DNA of 64,000 bases from contig NZ_JACVPL010000001.1 in NCBI RefSeq assembly GCF_018881925.1, positions 338,470-402,469 of the forward strand, written 5' to 3'. The stretch comes from Polynucleobacter sp. Latsch14-2 (GTDB lineage: Bacteria > Pseudomonadota > Gammaproteobacteria > Burkholderiales > Burkholderiaceae). The first letter of the stretch is position 1, and each line of letters opens with the position of its first letter. Below are positions 9,848 through 18,808 of this stretch, piece by piece. The position numbers were made by a program, and so were the translations under genes. Under the pieces are notes generated by a model that saw nothing but the letters and a program-made list of their open reading frames with translations, ran no database searches and had not been told where the DNA came from.

Positions 9848-10789
9848 ATGAGCAATCAAGACACCGCAGAGATTTTGATGGCCCAGCCTCGTGGGTTTTG
9901 TGCGGGGGTGGATAGGGCGATCAATATTGTTAATGAAGCGCTGACGCGTTTCGGTGCGCCAATTTATGTGCGCCATGAAATTGTGCATAACGTATATGTA
10001 GTTAACGAGTTGCGTGAGAAGGGTGCGGTCTTTGTAGAGGAGTTGCATGAAGTTCCTAAGGGCGGAATTGTGGTGTTTAGTGCCCATGGAGTGTCTCAAG
10101 ATGTGCGTAGGGATGCTGAAGCGCGTGGTCTGCAGATATATGACGCAACCTGTCCCTTGGTGACTAAGGTGCATCTCGAAGTCGTCAAGATGTGCAAAGA
10201 TGGCTTTACTGTGTTGATGATTGGTCATGCGGGACATCCTGAAGTCGAGGGCACGATGGGCCAAGTGAAAGAGGGTGTATTTTTGATTGAGAGGGTGGCT
10301 GATGTAGCAGGCTTGCCTTTTGCGGCGGATGAAAAAATAGCGTTTGTAACGCAAACCACTCTTTCTGTGGATGAAACAAAAGAAATTGTTAAGGCACTTA
10401 CCGAAAAGTTTCCCAAGATTGTTCAGCCTCGCAAGCAAGATATTTGTTATGCCACTCAGAATCGTCAAGATGCTGTGAAATTTATGGCACCTCAGGTCGA
10501 GATAGTGATTGTGGTCGGGAGTGCGATGAGCTCTAACTCCAATCGCTTGCGAGAGTTAGCTGAAAAATTGGGCGTGCCTTCCTACATGGTGGATGCGCCG
10601 GAGCAGTTAAAGCCGGAATGGTTTGTGGGTAAGAGAAGGGTGGGATTAACTGCAGGGGCTTCTGCTCCTGAGAGTTTGGCTCAAGCCATCGTTAACCGTA
10701 TCCAAGAATTCGGTCCTAGACAGGTTCGCAACCTGGATGGTGTTGTAGAGGACGTAATATTTTCATTGCCTAAAAACTTAGTGATCTAA
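9848..10789 (+). CDS. ispH: 4-hydroxy-3-methylbut-2-enyl diphosphate reductase
   Basis: IspH (LytB) performs the last step of the MEP isoprenoid pathway, reducing HMBPP to IPP and DMAPP with a 4Fe-4S cluster. The three cluster cysteines are in GFCAGV (C18), DATCPLV (about C101) and DICYATQNRQ (about C200). The substrate-binding SSNSNRL and the HGVS motif are present. The 313-residue length is normal. It follows fkpB by 6 nt. The same pathway is represented again at dxs (41919), with ispA next to it. Confidence 0.97.
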   Translation: MSNQDTAEILMAQPRGFCAGVDRAINIVNEALTRFGAPIYVRHEIVHNVYVVNELREKGAVFVEELHEVPKGGIVVFSAHGVSQDVRRDAEARGLQIYDATCPLVTKVHLEVVKMCKDGFTVLMIGHAGHPEVEGTMGQVKEGVFLIERVADVAGLPFAADEKIAFVTQTTLSVDETKEIVKALTEKFPKIVQPRKQDICYATQNRQDAVKFMAPQVEIVIVVGSAMSSNSNRLRELAEKLGVPSYMVDAPEQLKPEWFVGKRRVGLTAGASAPESLAQAIVNRIQEFGPRQVRNLDGVVEDVIFSLPKNLVI

Positions 10790-10812
10790 AGTATTTACAG
10801 AAGGAGTTGTGG

Positions 10813-11994
10813 ATGAGTAATGCAAAAACAAAATTGCTTAATAGCGCACTAGGCGCGTCAGTCGCAACATTGCTAATGCTCAGCGGCTGTGGAAGGGACG
10901 GAGATAAAGCTGCTGCAATTCCTAGCGATGCTACAGAGGTCAAGATTGGCCATGTTGCACCATTGACTGGGCCGATTGCACACTTGGGTAAAGATAATGA
11001 AAATGGCGCACGACTTGCTTTGGAGGAGATCAATAAGGCAGGTCTTATTATCGATGGCAAAAAAGTCGTTTTGACTTTAGTGCCTGAGGATGATGCAGAG
11101 GATCCAAAAACAGCAACCCAAGTTGCCCAGAAATTAGTTGATGAAAAAGTCGTCGGCGTTGTTGGGCATTTGAACTCTGGTACTAGTATTCCGGCATCCA
11201 AAATTTATAGCGATGCCGGTATTACTCAAATCTCTCCATCATCTACCAATCCTGACTATACCAAGCAGGGCTTCAAAACAACGTACCGCTTAGTAGCGAC
11301 TGATGCGCAACAAGGCCCGGCTTTAGCTAACTATGTAACAAAAACCTTGCATGCAAAAACGGTTGCCATTGTTGATGACTCTACTCAGTATGGCAAAGGT
11401 TTGGCTGATGAGTTTGAAAAAACGATCAGAGCTGCCGGTGTCCAGGTGGTTACTCGTGAGGCTAGCAATAACAAGGCCACGGACTTCAAGGCGATTTTGA
11501 CTAAAGTGAAGGGCACTAAACCCGATGTCATTATGTATGGCGGCATGGATGCAACCGGCGGCCCATTAACTAAGCAAGCGGCCGAACTCGGAATTGTTGC
11601 AAAAGTGGTTGGTGGTGATGGTATGTGTACGGAAAAATTAGCTGAGCTTGCCGGTGATGCAGTGGTCAATGTAGTTTGTTCTGAAGCTGGCATGGCTCTT
11701 TCGAAAATGGCGCAAGGCGCCGACTTCCAAAAGCGCTACAAGGCACGCTTTAATTCTGAAGTGCAAATTTATGCGCCATTTACCTATGATGCTGTTTATG
11801 TTTTGGTTGATGCAATGAAGCGTGCAAACTCTACCGATCCTGCGAAAATTTTGAGCACAATGCCAGGCACTAAAATGACTGGCCTGGTCGGTAATATTGC
11901 CTTTGATAACAAGGGTGATATGAGAGAAGGCATTATTACCTTGTACGACTTCAAAGACAAAAAGAAATCGGTTCTTGATATCGTGAAGATGTAA
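10813..11994 (+). CDS. Branched-chain amino acid ABC transporter, substrate-binding lipoprotein
   Basis: Periplasmic-binding lipoprotein of the LivJ/LivK (Leu/Ile/Val-binding, Peripla_BP_6) family. A lipoprotein signal ends with LMLSGC (lipidated C26), followed by a linker and the fold-type start VKIGHVAPLTGPIAHLGKD. SPSSTNP and TQYGKGLADEF segments are typical of the family. The ATG at 10813 has an ideal AAGGAG site 6 nt upstream, which decides it over the TTG at 10807. It heads a five-gene liv operon. A terminator directly after it probably gives the usual excess of binding protein over membrane components. The ligand cannot be read from sequence. Confidence 0.93.
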   Translation: MSNAKTKLLNSALGASVATLLMLSGCGRDGDKAAAIPSDATEVKIGHVAPLTGPIAHLGKDNENGARLALEEINKAGLIIDGKKVVLTLVPEDDAEDPKTATQVAQKLVDEKVVGVVGHLNSGTSIPASKIYSDAGITQISPSSTNPDYTKQGFKTTYRLVATDAQQGPALANYVTKTLHAKTVAIVDDSTQYGKGLADEFEKTIRAAGVQVVTREASNNKATDFKAILTKVKGTKPDVIMYGGMDATGGPLTKQAAELGIVAKVVGGDGMCTEKLAELAGDAVVNVVCSEAGMALSKMAQGADFQKRYKARFNSEVQIYAPFTYDAVYVLVDAMKRANSTDPAKILSTMPGTKMTGLVGNIAFDNKGDMREGIITLYDFKDKKKSVLDIVKM

Positions 11995-12008
11995 GAGGCC
12001 TTAACTAC

Positions 12009-12034
12009 AACAGCACCGAGGGTGCTGTTTTTTT
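12009..12034 (+). terminator. Intrinsic (probably partial) terminator after the binding-protein gene
   Basis: A 7-bp stem CAGCACC / GGTGCTG (12011-12017 and 12021-12027) with a 3-nt loop is followed by seven T. Because livHMGF follow in the same direction without an obvious new promoter, it likely acts as an attenuating terminator setting binding-protein to permease ratios. Confidence 0.8.
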
Positions 12035-12073
12035 GACCTCATGTAGCTCTTTATTTAACTACTCATTGAATCC

Positions 12074-13009
12074 ATGGACATTCTCCTTCAGCAGATTATT
12101 AATGGCTTAGTGCTTGGTAGCATTTATGCCCTGATCGCTTTGGGTTACACCATGGTGTACGGCGTACTTGGGATTATTAATTTCGCCCATGGTGAAGTGC
12201 TGATGATTGGTGCGATGGTCTCCTTGTCTTTGCTGCGCTTGATTCTGAGCCTTACTGCTGATCTACCAGGATGGCTAACGCTCTTAATTATTTTGCCGGT
12301 AACGATGGCGGTCTGTGCTGCCCTCAGTTATTGGATTGAGCGAATCGCCTACCGTCCATTGCGTAATGCCCCACGCTTAGCCCCCTTGATCTCCGCTATT
12401 GGAATGTCTATTCTGCTACAAACCATTGCGATGATGATTTGGTCGCGCAATCCCATGACTTATCCACAATTGCTGCCATCTAGCCCTATCGAAGTTTTTG
12501 GTAGCGGTGCAACCATTACTGGCAAGGAGATTGTCATCATTGCGGTTGCGCTACTGGTGATGTGTGGTTTATTGTTCTTGGTGGAAAAAACAAAGCTAGG
12601 TAGAGCCATGCGCGCTACGGCTGAGCAAACGCAAATCGCAGCATTGATGGGGGTCAATCCTAATCGTGTGATTTCCATTACCTTTATGTTGGGCGGCGCC
12701 TTAGCTGGTCTTGCTGGTGTAATGATTGCGAGCAACTACGGCAACGTGCATTTCTATATGGGATTTATTCCAGGTCTCAAAGCCTTTACTGCCGCTGTCT
12801 TAGGGGGGATTGGAAATTTACAAGGTGCTATGTTGGGCGGCCTGCTTTTGGGATTAATTGAGTCCTTGGGCGCTGGCTATATTGGTGACTTAACTGGAGG
12901 CGTTTTTGGCTCGAACTATCAGGATATCTTCGCTTTTCTCGTGCTGATCTTGGTTTTGGTGCTGCGTCCTACGGGATTGCTTGGCGAGAAAGTGTCTGAT
13001 CGTGCTTAA
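12074..13009 (+). CDS. livH: Branched-chain amino acid ABC transporter permease LivH
   Basis: Inner-membrane permease of the LivH family, 311 residues with about eight hydrophobic segments. The start LLQQIINGLVLGSIYALIAL and the YGVLGIINFAHGEVLMIGA motif are hallmark LivH sequence; ILGGIGNLQGAMLGG near the C-terminus is the EAA-like loop that contacts the ATPases. It partners LivM in the channel for Leu/Ile/Val or related substrates. Its 3' end overlaps the livM start. Confidence 0.95.
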   Translation: MDILLQQIINGLVLGSIYALIALGYTMVYGVLGIINFAHGEVLMIGAMVSLSLLRLILSLTADLPGWLTLLIILPVTMAVCAALSYWIERIAYRPLRNAPRLAPLISAIGMSILLQTIAMMIWSRNPMTYPQLLPSSPIEVFGSGATITGKEIVIIAVALLVMCGLLFLVEKTKLGRAMRATAEQTQIAALMGVNPNRVISITFMLGGALAGLAGVMIASNYGNVHFYMGFIPGLKAFTAAVLGGIGNLQGAMLGGLLLGLIESLGAGYIGDLTGGVFGSNYQDIFAFLVLILVLVLRPTGLLGEKVSDRA

Positions 13010-14084
13010 TCGCCACAGGCAGAACCGTCAATCTACCTATTTGTGGCTCGGAGCACTTGCACTCATTTTGCTTCCTTGGGTTATTGGGGCAAGTGGTGGT
13101 AACTATTGGGTTCGGGTTTTGGATTTTGCTTTGCTCTACATTGTTTTGGCTTTGGGTCTTAATGTTGTCGTAGGCTTTGCCGGTTTACTGGACTTAGGTT
13201 ACATCGCTTTTTATGCATTGGGTGCTTATAGCTATGCTTTGTTGGCTTCCCCACATTTACCGCAACATTTTGAATCCATTGCCGCAGTCTTTCCAGCAGG
13301 CATGCATTTTTCACCTTGGTTTGTTGCAGTATTTGCCATTATTTTGGCTGCTTTATTCGGTATCATTTTAGGTCTGCCTACCCTGCAGTTGCGAGGCGAT
13401 TACCTGGCTATTGTGACTTTGGGTTTCGGAGAAATTATTCGTATCTTTATGAATAATCTTGATCGCCCGCTGAACCTGACTAATGGTCCCAAGGGTATTA
13501 CAGCAATTGATCCAATTCAGTTATTCGGTATTAATTTTGCCAAGACCTTGGATTTGGGTTTTATCAAGATGCCAGGCTTGTATCTTGTGTTTTATCTTTT
13601 TGCATTACTGGCTATTGGCGTGGCAATAGTTTGCTTGCATTTACAAAATTCCCGTATTGGTCGTGCGTGGGTTGCCATTCGTGAGGATGAGATTGCCGCT
13701 AAGGCCATGGGCATTAATACTCGCAATATGAAGTTATTGGCTTTTGCGATTGGCGCTTCATTTGCTGGTATTGCTGGCGTACTCTTCTCTGCTTTTCAGG
13801 GCTTTGTCTCGCCTGAGTCATTTACGCTTTGGGAATCGATTGTGGTGTTGGCGATGGTAGTTTTGGGTGGAATCGGGCACATACCTGGAGTGATCCTAGG
13901 CGCCATCTTATTAGCGGTATTTCCTGAGGTTTTGCGTGGTGTGGCACAACCTGTGCAGAATTTTCTATTTGGTCAAGTCCTAGTTGATGTCGAGGTGATT
14001 CGTCAATTGATCTATGGCTTGGCTTTAATTCTGGTCATGCTGTATCGCCCTGGCGGCATTTGGCAGAAGCGGAGTTCATTATGA
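13002..14084 (+). CDS. livM: Branched-chain amino acid ABC transporter permease LivM
   Basis: Second permease subunit, about 360 residues, with the LNVVVGFAGLLDLGYIAF motif, GLPTLQLRGDYLAIVTLG and VVLGGIGHIPGVILG, all typical of LivM. The frame opens at a TTG at 12981. I prefer the GTG at 13002, which overlaps the livH stop by 8 nt and has a purine-rich GAGAAAG site upstream. Its stop overlaps the livG start codon (ATGA at 14081-14084), so livM and livG are translationally coupled. Confidence 0.94.
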   Translation: MLNRHRQNRQSTYLWLGALALILLPWVIGASGGNYWVRVLDFALLYIVLALGLNVVVGFAGLLDLGYIAFYALGAYSYALLASPHLPQHFESIAAVFPAGMHFSPWFVAVFAIILAALFGIILGLPTLQLRGDYLAIVTLGFGEIIRIFMNNLDRPLNLTNGPKGITAIDPIQLFGINFAKTLDLGFIKMPGLYLVFYLFALLAIGVAIVCLHLQNSRIGRAWVAIREDEIAAKAMGINTRNMKLLAFAIGASFAGIAGVLFSAFQGFVSPESFTLWESIVVLAMVVLGGIGHIPGVILGAILLAVFPEVLRGVAQPVQNFLFGQVLVDVEVIRQLIYGLALILVMLYRPGGIWQKRSSL

Positions 14085-14848
14085 CTTTGCTATTGGATGT
14101 CGCAGACGTGTCTAAACGTTTTGGTGGTGTGCAGGCCTTGGAGAATGTCGGCCTGCAAGTTCCACACGGATCGATTGTGGGCTTAATTGGCCCTAATGGT
14201 GCCGGTAAGACCACTTTCTTTAATGTAATTACTGGCCTCTACCCTGCTGATGCCGGTATCTTTTTATTCGATGGGTTGCCCTATTCCCCAGAGTCTGTTG
14301 CTAAAGTCACTAAAGCTGGATTGGCTAGAACATTCCAGAACATTCGGCTCTTTGGTGAAATGACTGTTCTTGAAAATGTGATGGTGGGTTGCCATTGCCG
14401 ATCTAAGGCTGGACTACTCGGTGCCATATTTCGATTTCCATCTACTAGGCGAGAGGAGTCGGCTATTCGTCAAAAATCACTTTCATTGCTGGCGTATGTT
14501 GGTTTGAGTGAGTTTGCACAAATGCAGGCGCGCAACCTGTCTTACGGTCATCAGCGGCGTCTTGAGATCGCTCGAGCCTTGGCGACAGAGCCGCAACTCT
14601 TAGCCTTAGATGAGCCTGCTGCGGGTATGAACGCCACTGAAAAATTAGAGCTTCGTCAGCTGCTCTTACGTATTCGGACGGATGGCATCACGATCTTGCT
14701 GATTGAGCATGATGTTAGTTTGGTGATGGGAATCTGTGACAGCTTGACTGTCTTAGACTATGGCAAGGTGATTGCTACAGGTAAGCCAGCAGATGTGCGC
14801 ACTCATCCAGAAGTCATTCGTGCTTATCTTGGTCAGGGGGCTGTGTAA
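14081..14848 (+). CDS. livG: Branched-chain amino acid ABC transporter ATPase LivG
   Basis: Cytoplasmic ATP-binding subunit of the liv transporter, 255 residues. Walker A GPNGAGKTT is near residue 40. The family-specific ARTFQNIRLF, the signature LSYGHQRRLEIARAL and Walker B LLALDEPAAGMN are all visible, as is the switch histidine in LLIEHD. The ATG at 14081 overlaps the livM stop; seven upstream in-frame codons belong to livM. A one-base overlap (TAATG) leads into livF. Confidence 0.96.
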   Translation: MTLLLDVADVSKRFGGVQALENVGLQVPHGSIVGLIGPNGAGKTTFFNVITGLYPADAGIFLFDGLPYSPESVAKVTKAGLARTFQNIRLFGEMTVLENVMVGCHCRSKAGLLGAIFRFPSTRREESAIRQKSLSLLAYVGLSEFAQMQARNLSYGHQRRLEIARALATEPQLLALDEPAAGMNATEKLELRQLLLRIRTDGITILLIEHDVSLVMGICDSLTVLDYGKVIATGKPADVRTHPEVIRAYLGQGAV

Positions 14849-15567
14849 TGACTTCTTCTCCCATTTTAAAAGTGCAGAATTTGAAAGTGGCTTACGGCGG
14901 TATTAACGCTGTTAAGGGAATTGATTTTCAGGTGGGAGAAGGTGAGTTAGTCGCCTTGATCGGCGCGAACGGAGCGGGCAAGAGTTCCACACTTAAGGCG
15001 ATTGCCGGATTGCTCAGCCCAGCAGCTGGTGAGGTGGAATTTAATCGGCAGCAGACAAAAGCCATGCCTGCATATGAATTGGTCAAGCTAGGCTTAGGTT
15101 TGGTTCCTGAAGGTCGTGGTGTTTTTAAGCGTATGACTATCTTAGAGAATTTACAGATGGGCGCATTTCTTAAGGTTGATGCCAAGGCATTTGAGCATAA
15201 GTTGGAAGAAGTCTACTTCTACTTCCCAAGATTAAAAGAACGTGTGCATCAGTTAGCGGGAACCTTATCCGGTGGTGAGCAACAGATGGTGGCGATGGGT
15301 AGGGCAATGATGGCTGAGCCCAAGTTATTGTTGTTAGATGAGCCGTCTATGGGTTTGTCGCCCATCATGGTCGAGACCATCTTTGATGTGATTCGTAATC
15401 TTGCCCATAAGGGCATGACAATACTTTTGGTCGAACAAAATGCACGTTTAGCACTGCAAATGGCTGATCGAGCCTATGTAATGGAAAGTGGTTTGATTAC
15501 GCTGAGTGGCGCAGGCAAAGTGCTTTTGCAAGACCCACGCGTAAGGACTGCTTATTTAGGTGAGTAG
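14848..15567 (+). CDS. livF: Branched-chain amino acid ABC transporter ATPase LivF
   Basis: Second ATP-binding subunit, 239 residues, forming a heterodimer with LivG. Walker A GANGAGKSS, the VPEGRGVFKRMTI segment, the signature LSGGEQQMVAMGRA and Walker B LLLLDEPSMGLSP are present, with the switch His replaced by the usual LivF pattern VEQNAR. It is the last gene of the liv operon and converges on the argD-like gene with a gap of about 25 bp. Confidence 0.96.
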   Translation: MTSSPILKVQNLKVAYGGINAVKGIDFQVGEGELVALIGANGAGKSSTLKAIAGLLSPAAGEVEFNRQQTKAMPAYELVKLGLGLVPEGRGVFKRMTILENLQMGAFLKVDAKAFEHKLEEVYFYFPRLKERVHQLAGTLSGGEQQMVAMGRAMMAEPKLLLLDEPSMGLSPIMVETIFDVIRNLAHKGMTILLVEQNARLALQMADRAYVMESGLITLSGAGKVLLQDPRVRTAYLGE

Positions 15568-15592
15568 GCGGCCTAGTTATCGGCTGATGGGC

Positions 15593-16786
15593 TCAGACTA
15601 CTTGCTTTAACAATTCACGCAAGATGCTGCACATCTGACGAATTTCATCATCAGAGACATTGAGTGCCGGCATAAAGCGCAATAGATTCGGTCTTGGTGA
15701 GTTAATGAGCAAACCTTCTGGGCTGCGATCACGCGCTAGGTCTACCAATTTTCCACCAACGTCCTTGCTAAGCATGAGGGCGCGTAAGAGACCCTCGCCA
15801 CGTTCGCCTTTAAGACCAAATTCTTCAGAGAGAGCAAGGAGTTCAGAGCGCAGTAATTGGCCTTTGGCTTTGACGGAGTCTAAAAACCCTGGGGCTAATA
15901 GTTGCTCAATTACGCTAATGCCAACTGCAGTCATTAATGGATTGCCATTGTAAGTGCCGCCTTGGTCGCCAGGAACAAAGCAAGCGACTGCATCCGTTGC
16001 CATGAGTGCTGCGAGTGGCACGCCCCCACCAATACCTTTTCCTAAGGTCATGATGTCAGGCTCAATGCCGTAATGCTGATAAGCAAATAGAGTGCCTGTG
16101 CGACCGCAGCCTGCTTGCACCTCATCGACGATCAGGAGGATATTATTTTCTTTGGTGAATTTGCGCAGGCTTGTCATAAATTCTGCGCTGGCTGGAATGA
16201 CGCCGCCTTCGCCTTGAACAGGCTCAATCATGACTGCCACAGTTTTATCCGTAACCAGTTTTTTGACTGAGTCCAAATCATTAAGGTCTGCCTTGGGAAA
16301 GCCTGAAACTTGTGGGGCAAACATAGTGTCCCAGCCCGGCTTACCAGAGGCGCTCATGGTGGCAAGTGTACGACCATGAAAGCTGTGATCAAAAGTGATA
16401 ATTTCAAAAGCGCCAGACTTATTAAGTTGACCCCATTTACGTGCCAACTTAATGGCACCTTCGTTTGCTTCAGCACCGCTGTTAGCAAAGAAAACTTTAT
16501 CAAAGCAGCTATTGTTTGTCAGTAGATTCGCAAGGTGAATCATCGGCTCGTTGTAGAACGCCGGGCTTGGATTAATGAGTTTCTTGGCTTGGGCATTGAT
16601 CGCTTCAATCATGCCGGGGTTGCCATGCCCCAGGCAATTGACCGCCCAGCCTTGCAAGAAGTCCAAATAGCGCTTGCCGTTGTTATCCTTTAACCATGAG
16701 CCTTGCCCCTCAACCATGACCAATTCAGGTCTTTGGGTGATGAACATGATGGAGCGGGAATCTACGGACTGGGCTGGCTTATTCAT
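15593..16786 (-). CDS. argD: Acetylornithine-type class III aminotransferase
   Basis: PLP-dependent class III aminotransferase, 397 residues from ATG 16786. GWAVNCLGHGNP, the NSGAEANEGAIKLAR motif, FHGRT, the EPVQGEGG and DEVQAGCGRTG motifs and the PLP lysine in TLGKGIGGG (about K247) match acetylornithine/succinyldiaminopimelate transaminases. It would act in arginine (and possibly lysine) synthesis. A TTG at 16804 could add six residues, but ATG 16786 fits homologues better. Substrate specificity between ArgD and ornithine or GABA aminotransferases is a family-level inference. Confidence 0.87.
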   Translation of the reverse strand: MNKPAQSVDSRSIMFITQRPELVMVEGQGSWLKDNNGKRYLDFLQGWAVNCLGHGNPGMIEAINAQAKKLINPSPAFYNEPMIHLANLLTNNSCFDKVFFANSGAEANEGAIKLARKWGQLNKSGAFEIITFDHSFHGRTLATMSASGKPGWDTMFAPQVSGFPKADLNDLDSVKKLVTDKTVAVMIEPVQGEGGVIPASAEFMTSLRKFTKENNILLIVDEVQAGCGRTGTLFAYQHYGIEPDIMTLGKGIGGGVPLAALMATDAVACFVPGDQGGTYNGNPLMTAVGISVIEQLLAPGFLDSVKAKGQLLRSELLALSEEFGLKGERGEGLLRALMLSKDVGGKLVDLARDRSPEGLLINSPRPNLLRFMPALNVSDDEIRQMCSILRELLKQVV

Positions 16787-16828
16787 TCTGATAACTGTCT
16801 GCAACGGTTAAATGGAGAAAGGAATTTA

Positions 16829-17866
16829 TTATCCCGCAAGATCTGCTGCGCTAGTAAAGGAATCTGAGAAGAATTCTTCCTCGGGCAGATGACATTGTGA
16901 CGAAAGGTCCTGGCGTGCAGCATTGACCATTACTGGAGCTCCACAAGCGTATACCTGGAAGTTTGTGAGGTTTGGATGGTCAGCCATGACGGCGTGATGA
17001 ACAAGGCCGCTACGACCGTTCCAGGCGTCTTCAGGAAGCGCATCAGAAATCACCGGGATATATTTAAAGTTAGGCAAGTCTTTGGCCCACGCCTCACATA
17101 GGTTGTTCAGGTAGAGATCGCTCGGTCGGCGTCCTCCCCAATAAAGGGAGATCGGCTTTTGAATCTTTTTCGCCTGCATTTGTTCGATGATGGATTTAAT
17201 CGGGGCAAATCCAGTGCCAGCCGCCAAGAAGATAATCGGCTTCTTAGAGTCCTCTCTTAGGAAGAAGCTGCCTAGCGGGCCTTCAAAACGCAGAATATCT
17301 TTTTCTTTCAGCGCTGGTTCTTTTGCCCCAAAGACAAAATCGGTAAAGAGTCCGCCTGGTAGATGACGAATATGCAGCTCTAGGGGGCCCTCTTGCTCAG
17401 GCGCATTGGCAATCGAGTATGCCCGGCGTTGACCATCTTTGAGTAGAAACTCTAGATACTGGCCTGCTAAGAACTGAAAGCGCTCAGAAGCGGGCAACTG
17501 CAGTTTCAGAATAGCCACATCGCTGCTGGGTTTGGTGATGGTATTCACACGACATGGAACTTTACGAATGGCTATATCTCCTGACCCTTGGACTTCCCGA
17601 GCCTCAATAAGCAAGTCTGACTGAGGGTGGGCGCAGCAAAATAAAGTAGAGCCAGCAGTTTCATCAGCACGTGACATGGCGCTTTCGCTATGCTGGCCAT
17701 GGGTAACTTGACCCTCTAGGACTTTGCCTTTGCAAGATCCGCAGGCACCATTTTTACAGCCATAAGGCAGGTTGATATTTTGGCGCAGAGCAGCCTCTAG
17801 GATGGTTTCATCCTGATTTACAGTAAATTGTTTGCCGCTCGTTTTGAGCGTGACTTGGTAGGGCAC
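16829..17866 (-). CDS. AscD-like 2Fe-2S ferredoxin/FAD reductase
   Basis: An electron-transfer flavoprotein of about 345 residues. The N-terminal plant-type ferredoxin domain has cluster cysteines in CKNGACGSCKG (about 36-46) and LFCCAHP (about 75). It is followed by an FAD-binding domain (RAYSIANAP) and an NAD-binding domain (LAAGTGFAPIKS). This architecture is shared by CDP-6-deoxy-3,4-glucoseen reductases and by oxygenase reductases. The start is taken at GTG 17866, which has an AAAGGAA site about 6 nt upstream; the alternative TTG at 17881 has none. No partner oxygenase or deoxysugar genes are adjacent, so its electron acceptor is unknown. Confidence 0.85.
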   Translation of the reverse strand: MPYQVTLKTSGKQFTVNQDETILEAALRQNINLPYGCKNGACGSCKGKVLEGQVTHGQHSESAMSRADETAGSTLFCCAHPQSDLLIEAREVQGSGDIAIRKVPCRVNTITKPSSDVAILKLQLPASERFQFLAGQYLEFLLKDGQRRAYSIANAPEQEGPLELHIRHLPGGLFTDFVFGAKEPALKEKDILRFEGPLGSFFLREDSKKPIIFLAAGTGFAPIKSIIEQMQAKKIQKPISLYWGGRRPSDLYLNNLCEAWAKDLPNFKYIPVISDALPEDAWNGRSGLVHHAVMADHPNLTNFQVYACGAPVMVNAARQDLSSQCHLPEEEFFSDSFTSAADLAG

Positions 17867-17893
17867 TCTCGTTCCTTTCAATAAATCATTACG

Positions 17894-18808
17894 ATGTTAC
17901 TTATGCAATCTTTTGGTAAACCTCGAATCCTGATCATAGGCTGTGGCGACATTGGTCTCAGAGTAGCTCAGCAGCTCTGTCGGAGCTATCGCGTTTTTGC
18001 TCTAACGTCACAGCAAAGCCGTTTTCAGGAGTTAAGGGGGCTTGGTATCACTCCTATTTTGGGGAACTTAGATAAGCCAGAGAGTCTCTGGCGCTTAAGT
18101 GGTTTGGCGGAAACCGTGATTCATTTAGCTCCACCCCAAAATCAAGGTCATCGTGATAGCCGAACCCGTAACCTGATCCGAATTTTAGCCCAAGGACCTG
18201 CCAGCATCAGGCGCCTTATTTATGTGAGCACCACTGGGGTCTACGGCGATCATCAGGGCGGTCGCGTATCTGAAATAACGCCAGTAAACCCCCAAAGCGA
18301 GCGTGCTAGACGCCGAGTGGATGCGGAGCATGTCTTACGTTTATGGGGCCCTGCCCACGGGGTTGCAATCACTATTTTGCGAGTGCCTGGTATTTATGCC
18401 GAGAATCGCCTCCCGATTGAACGTTTACAAGCAAAGACACCAGCGTTATTAGCGCAGGAGGATGCTTTTTCCAATCATATTCAGAGTGATGATTTGGCTC
18501 GCTTGGTTTGTGCTGCGGTATATCACGGTAAACCCCAGAGAATCATCAATGCCTGTGATGGTGGTGAAACTAAGATGGGCGATTACTTTGATGAGGTGGC
18601 AGATGCATTTGGTTTGGAGCGCCCTAAACGCATGTCCGGGGCTCAATTGCAGAAAATAGTCAGCCCAATGTTGTGGTCGTTCATGCGTGAATCTAGGCGC
18701 GTAACCAACACTCGACTGCCCGAGCTCAAAACCCCACTACGCTATCCCAGTGTGAGAGTATTTTTGAAGACTATTTCCAGGAGTCCTTCAGACCAACAGA
18801 GCGATTGA
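17894..18808 (+). CDS. NAD(P)-binding epimerase/dehydratase-like protein (SDR)
   Basis: A 304-residue extended short-chain dehydrogenase/epimerase-like protein. The Rossmann motif appears as ILIIGCGDIGLRVA near residues 12-25. YVSTTGVYG carries the Ser and Tyr region of the active site, but the usual YxxxK is replaced by a degraded SERARRRVDAE region, as in the YeeZ-like subgroup. The function of that subgroup is not established. It is divergent from the AscD-like reductase, with 27 bp between them, and its last 38 bp overlap the convergent glnS stop region. Confidence 0.8.
   Translation: MLLMQSFGKPRILIIGCGDIGLRVAQQLCRSYRVFALTSQQSRFQELRGLGITPILGNLDKPESLWRLSGLAETVIHLAPPQNQGHRDSRTRNLIRILAQGPASIRRLIYVSTTGVYGDHQGGRVSEITPVNPQSERARRRVDAEHVLRLWGPAHGVAITILRVPGIYAENRLPIERLQAKTPALLAQEDAFSNHIQSDDLARLVCAAVYHGKPQRIINACDGGETKMGDYFDEVADAFGLERPKRMSGAQLQKIVSPMLWSFMRESRRVTNTRLPELKTPLRYPSVRVFLKTISRSPSDQQSD

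Noticed and set aside
9626..10468. 280-codon minus-strand frame opposite fkpB and ispH
   Set aside because: It is antisense to two well-supported genes, and its composition (His/Asn/Arg rich) shows no family match.
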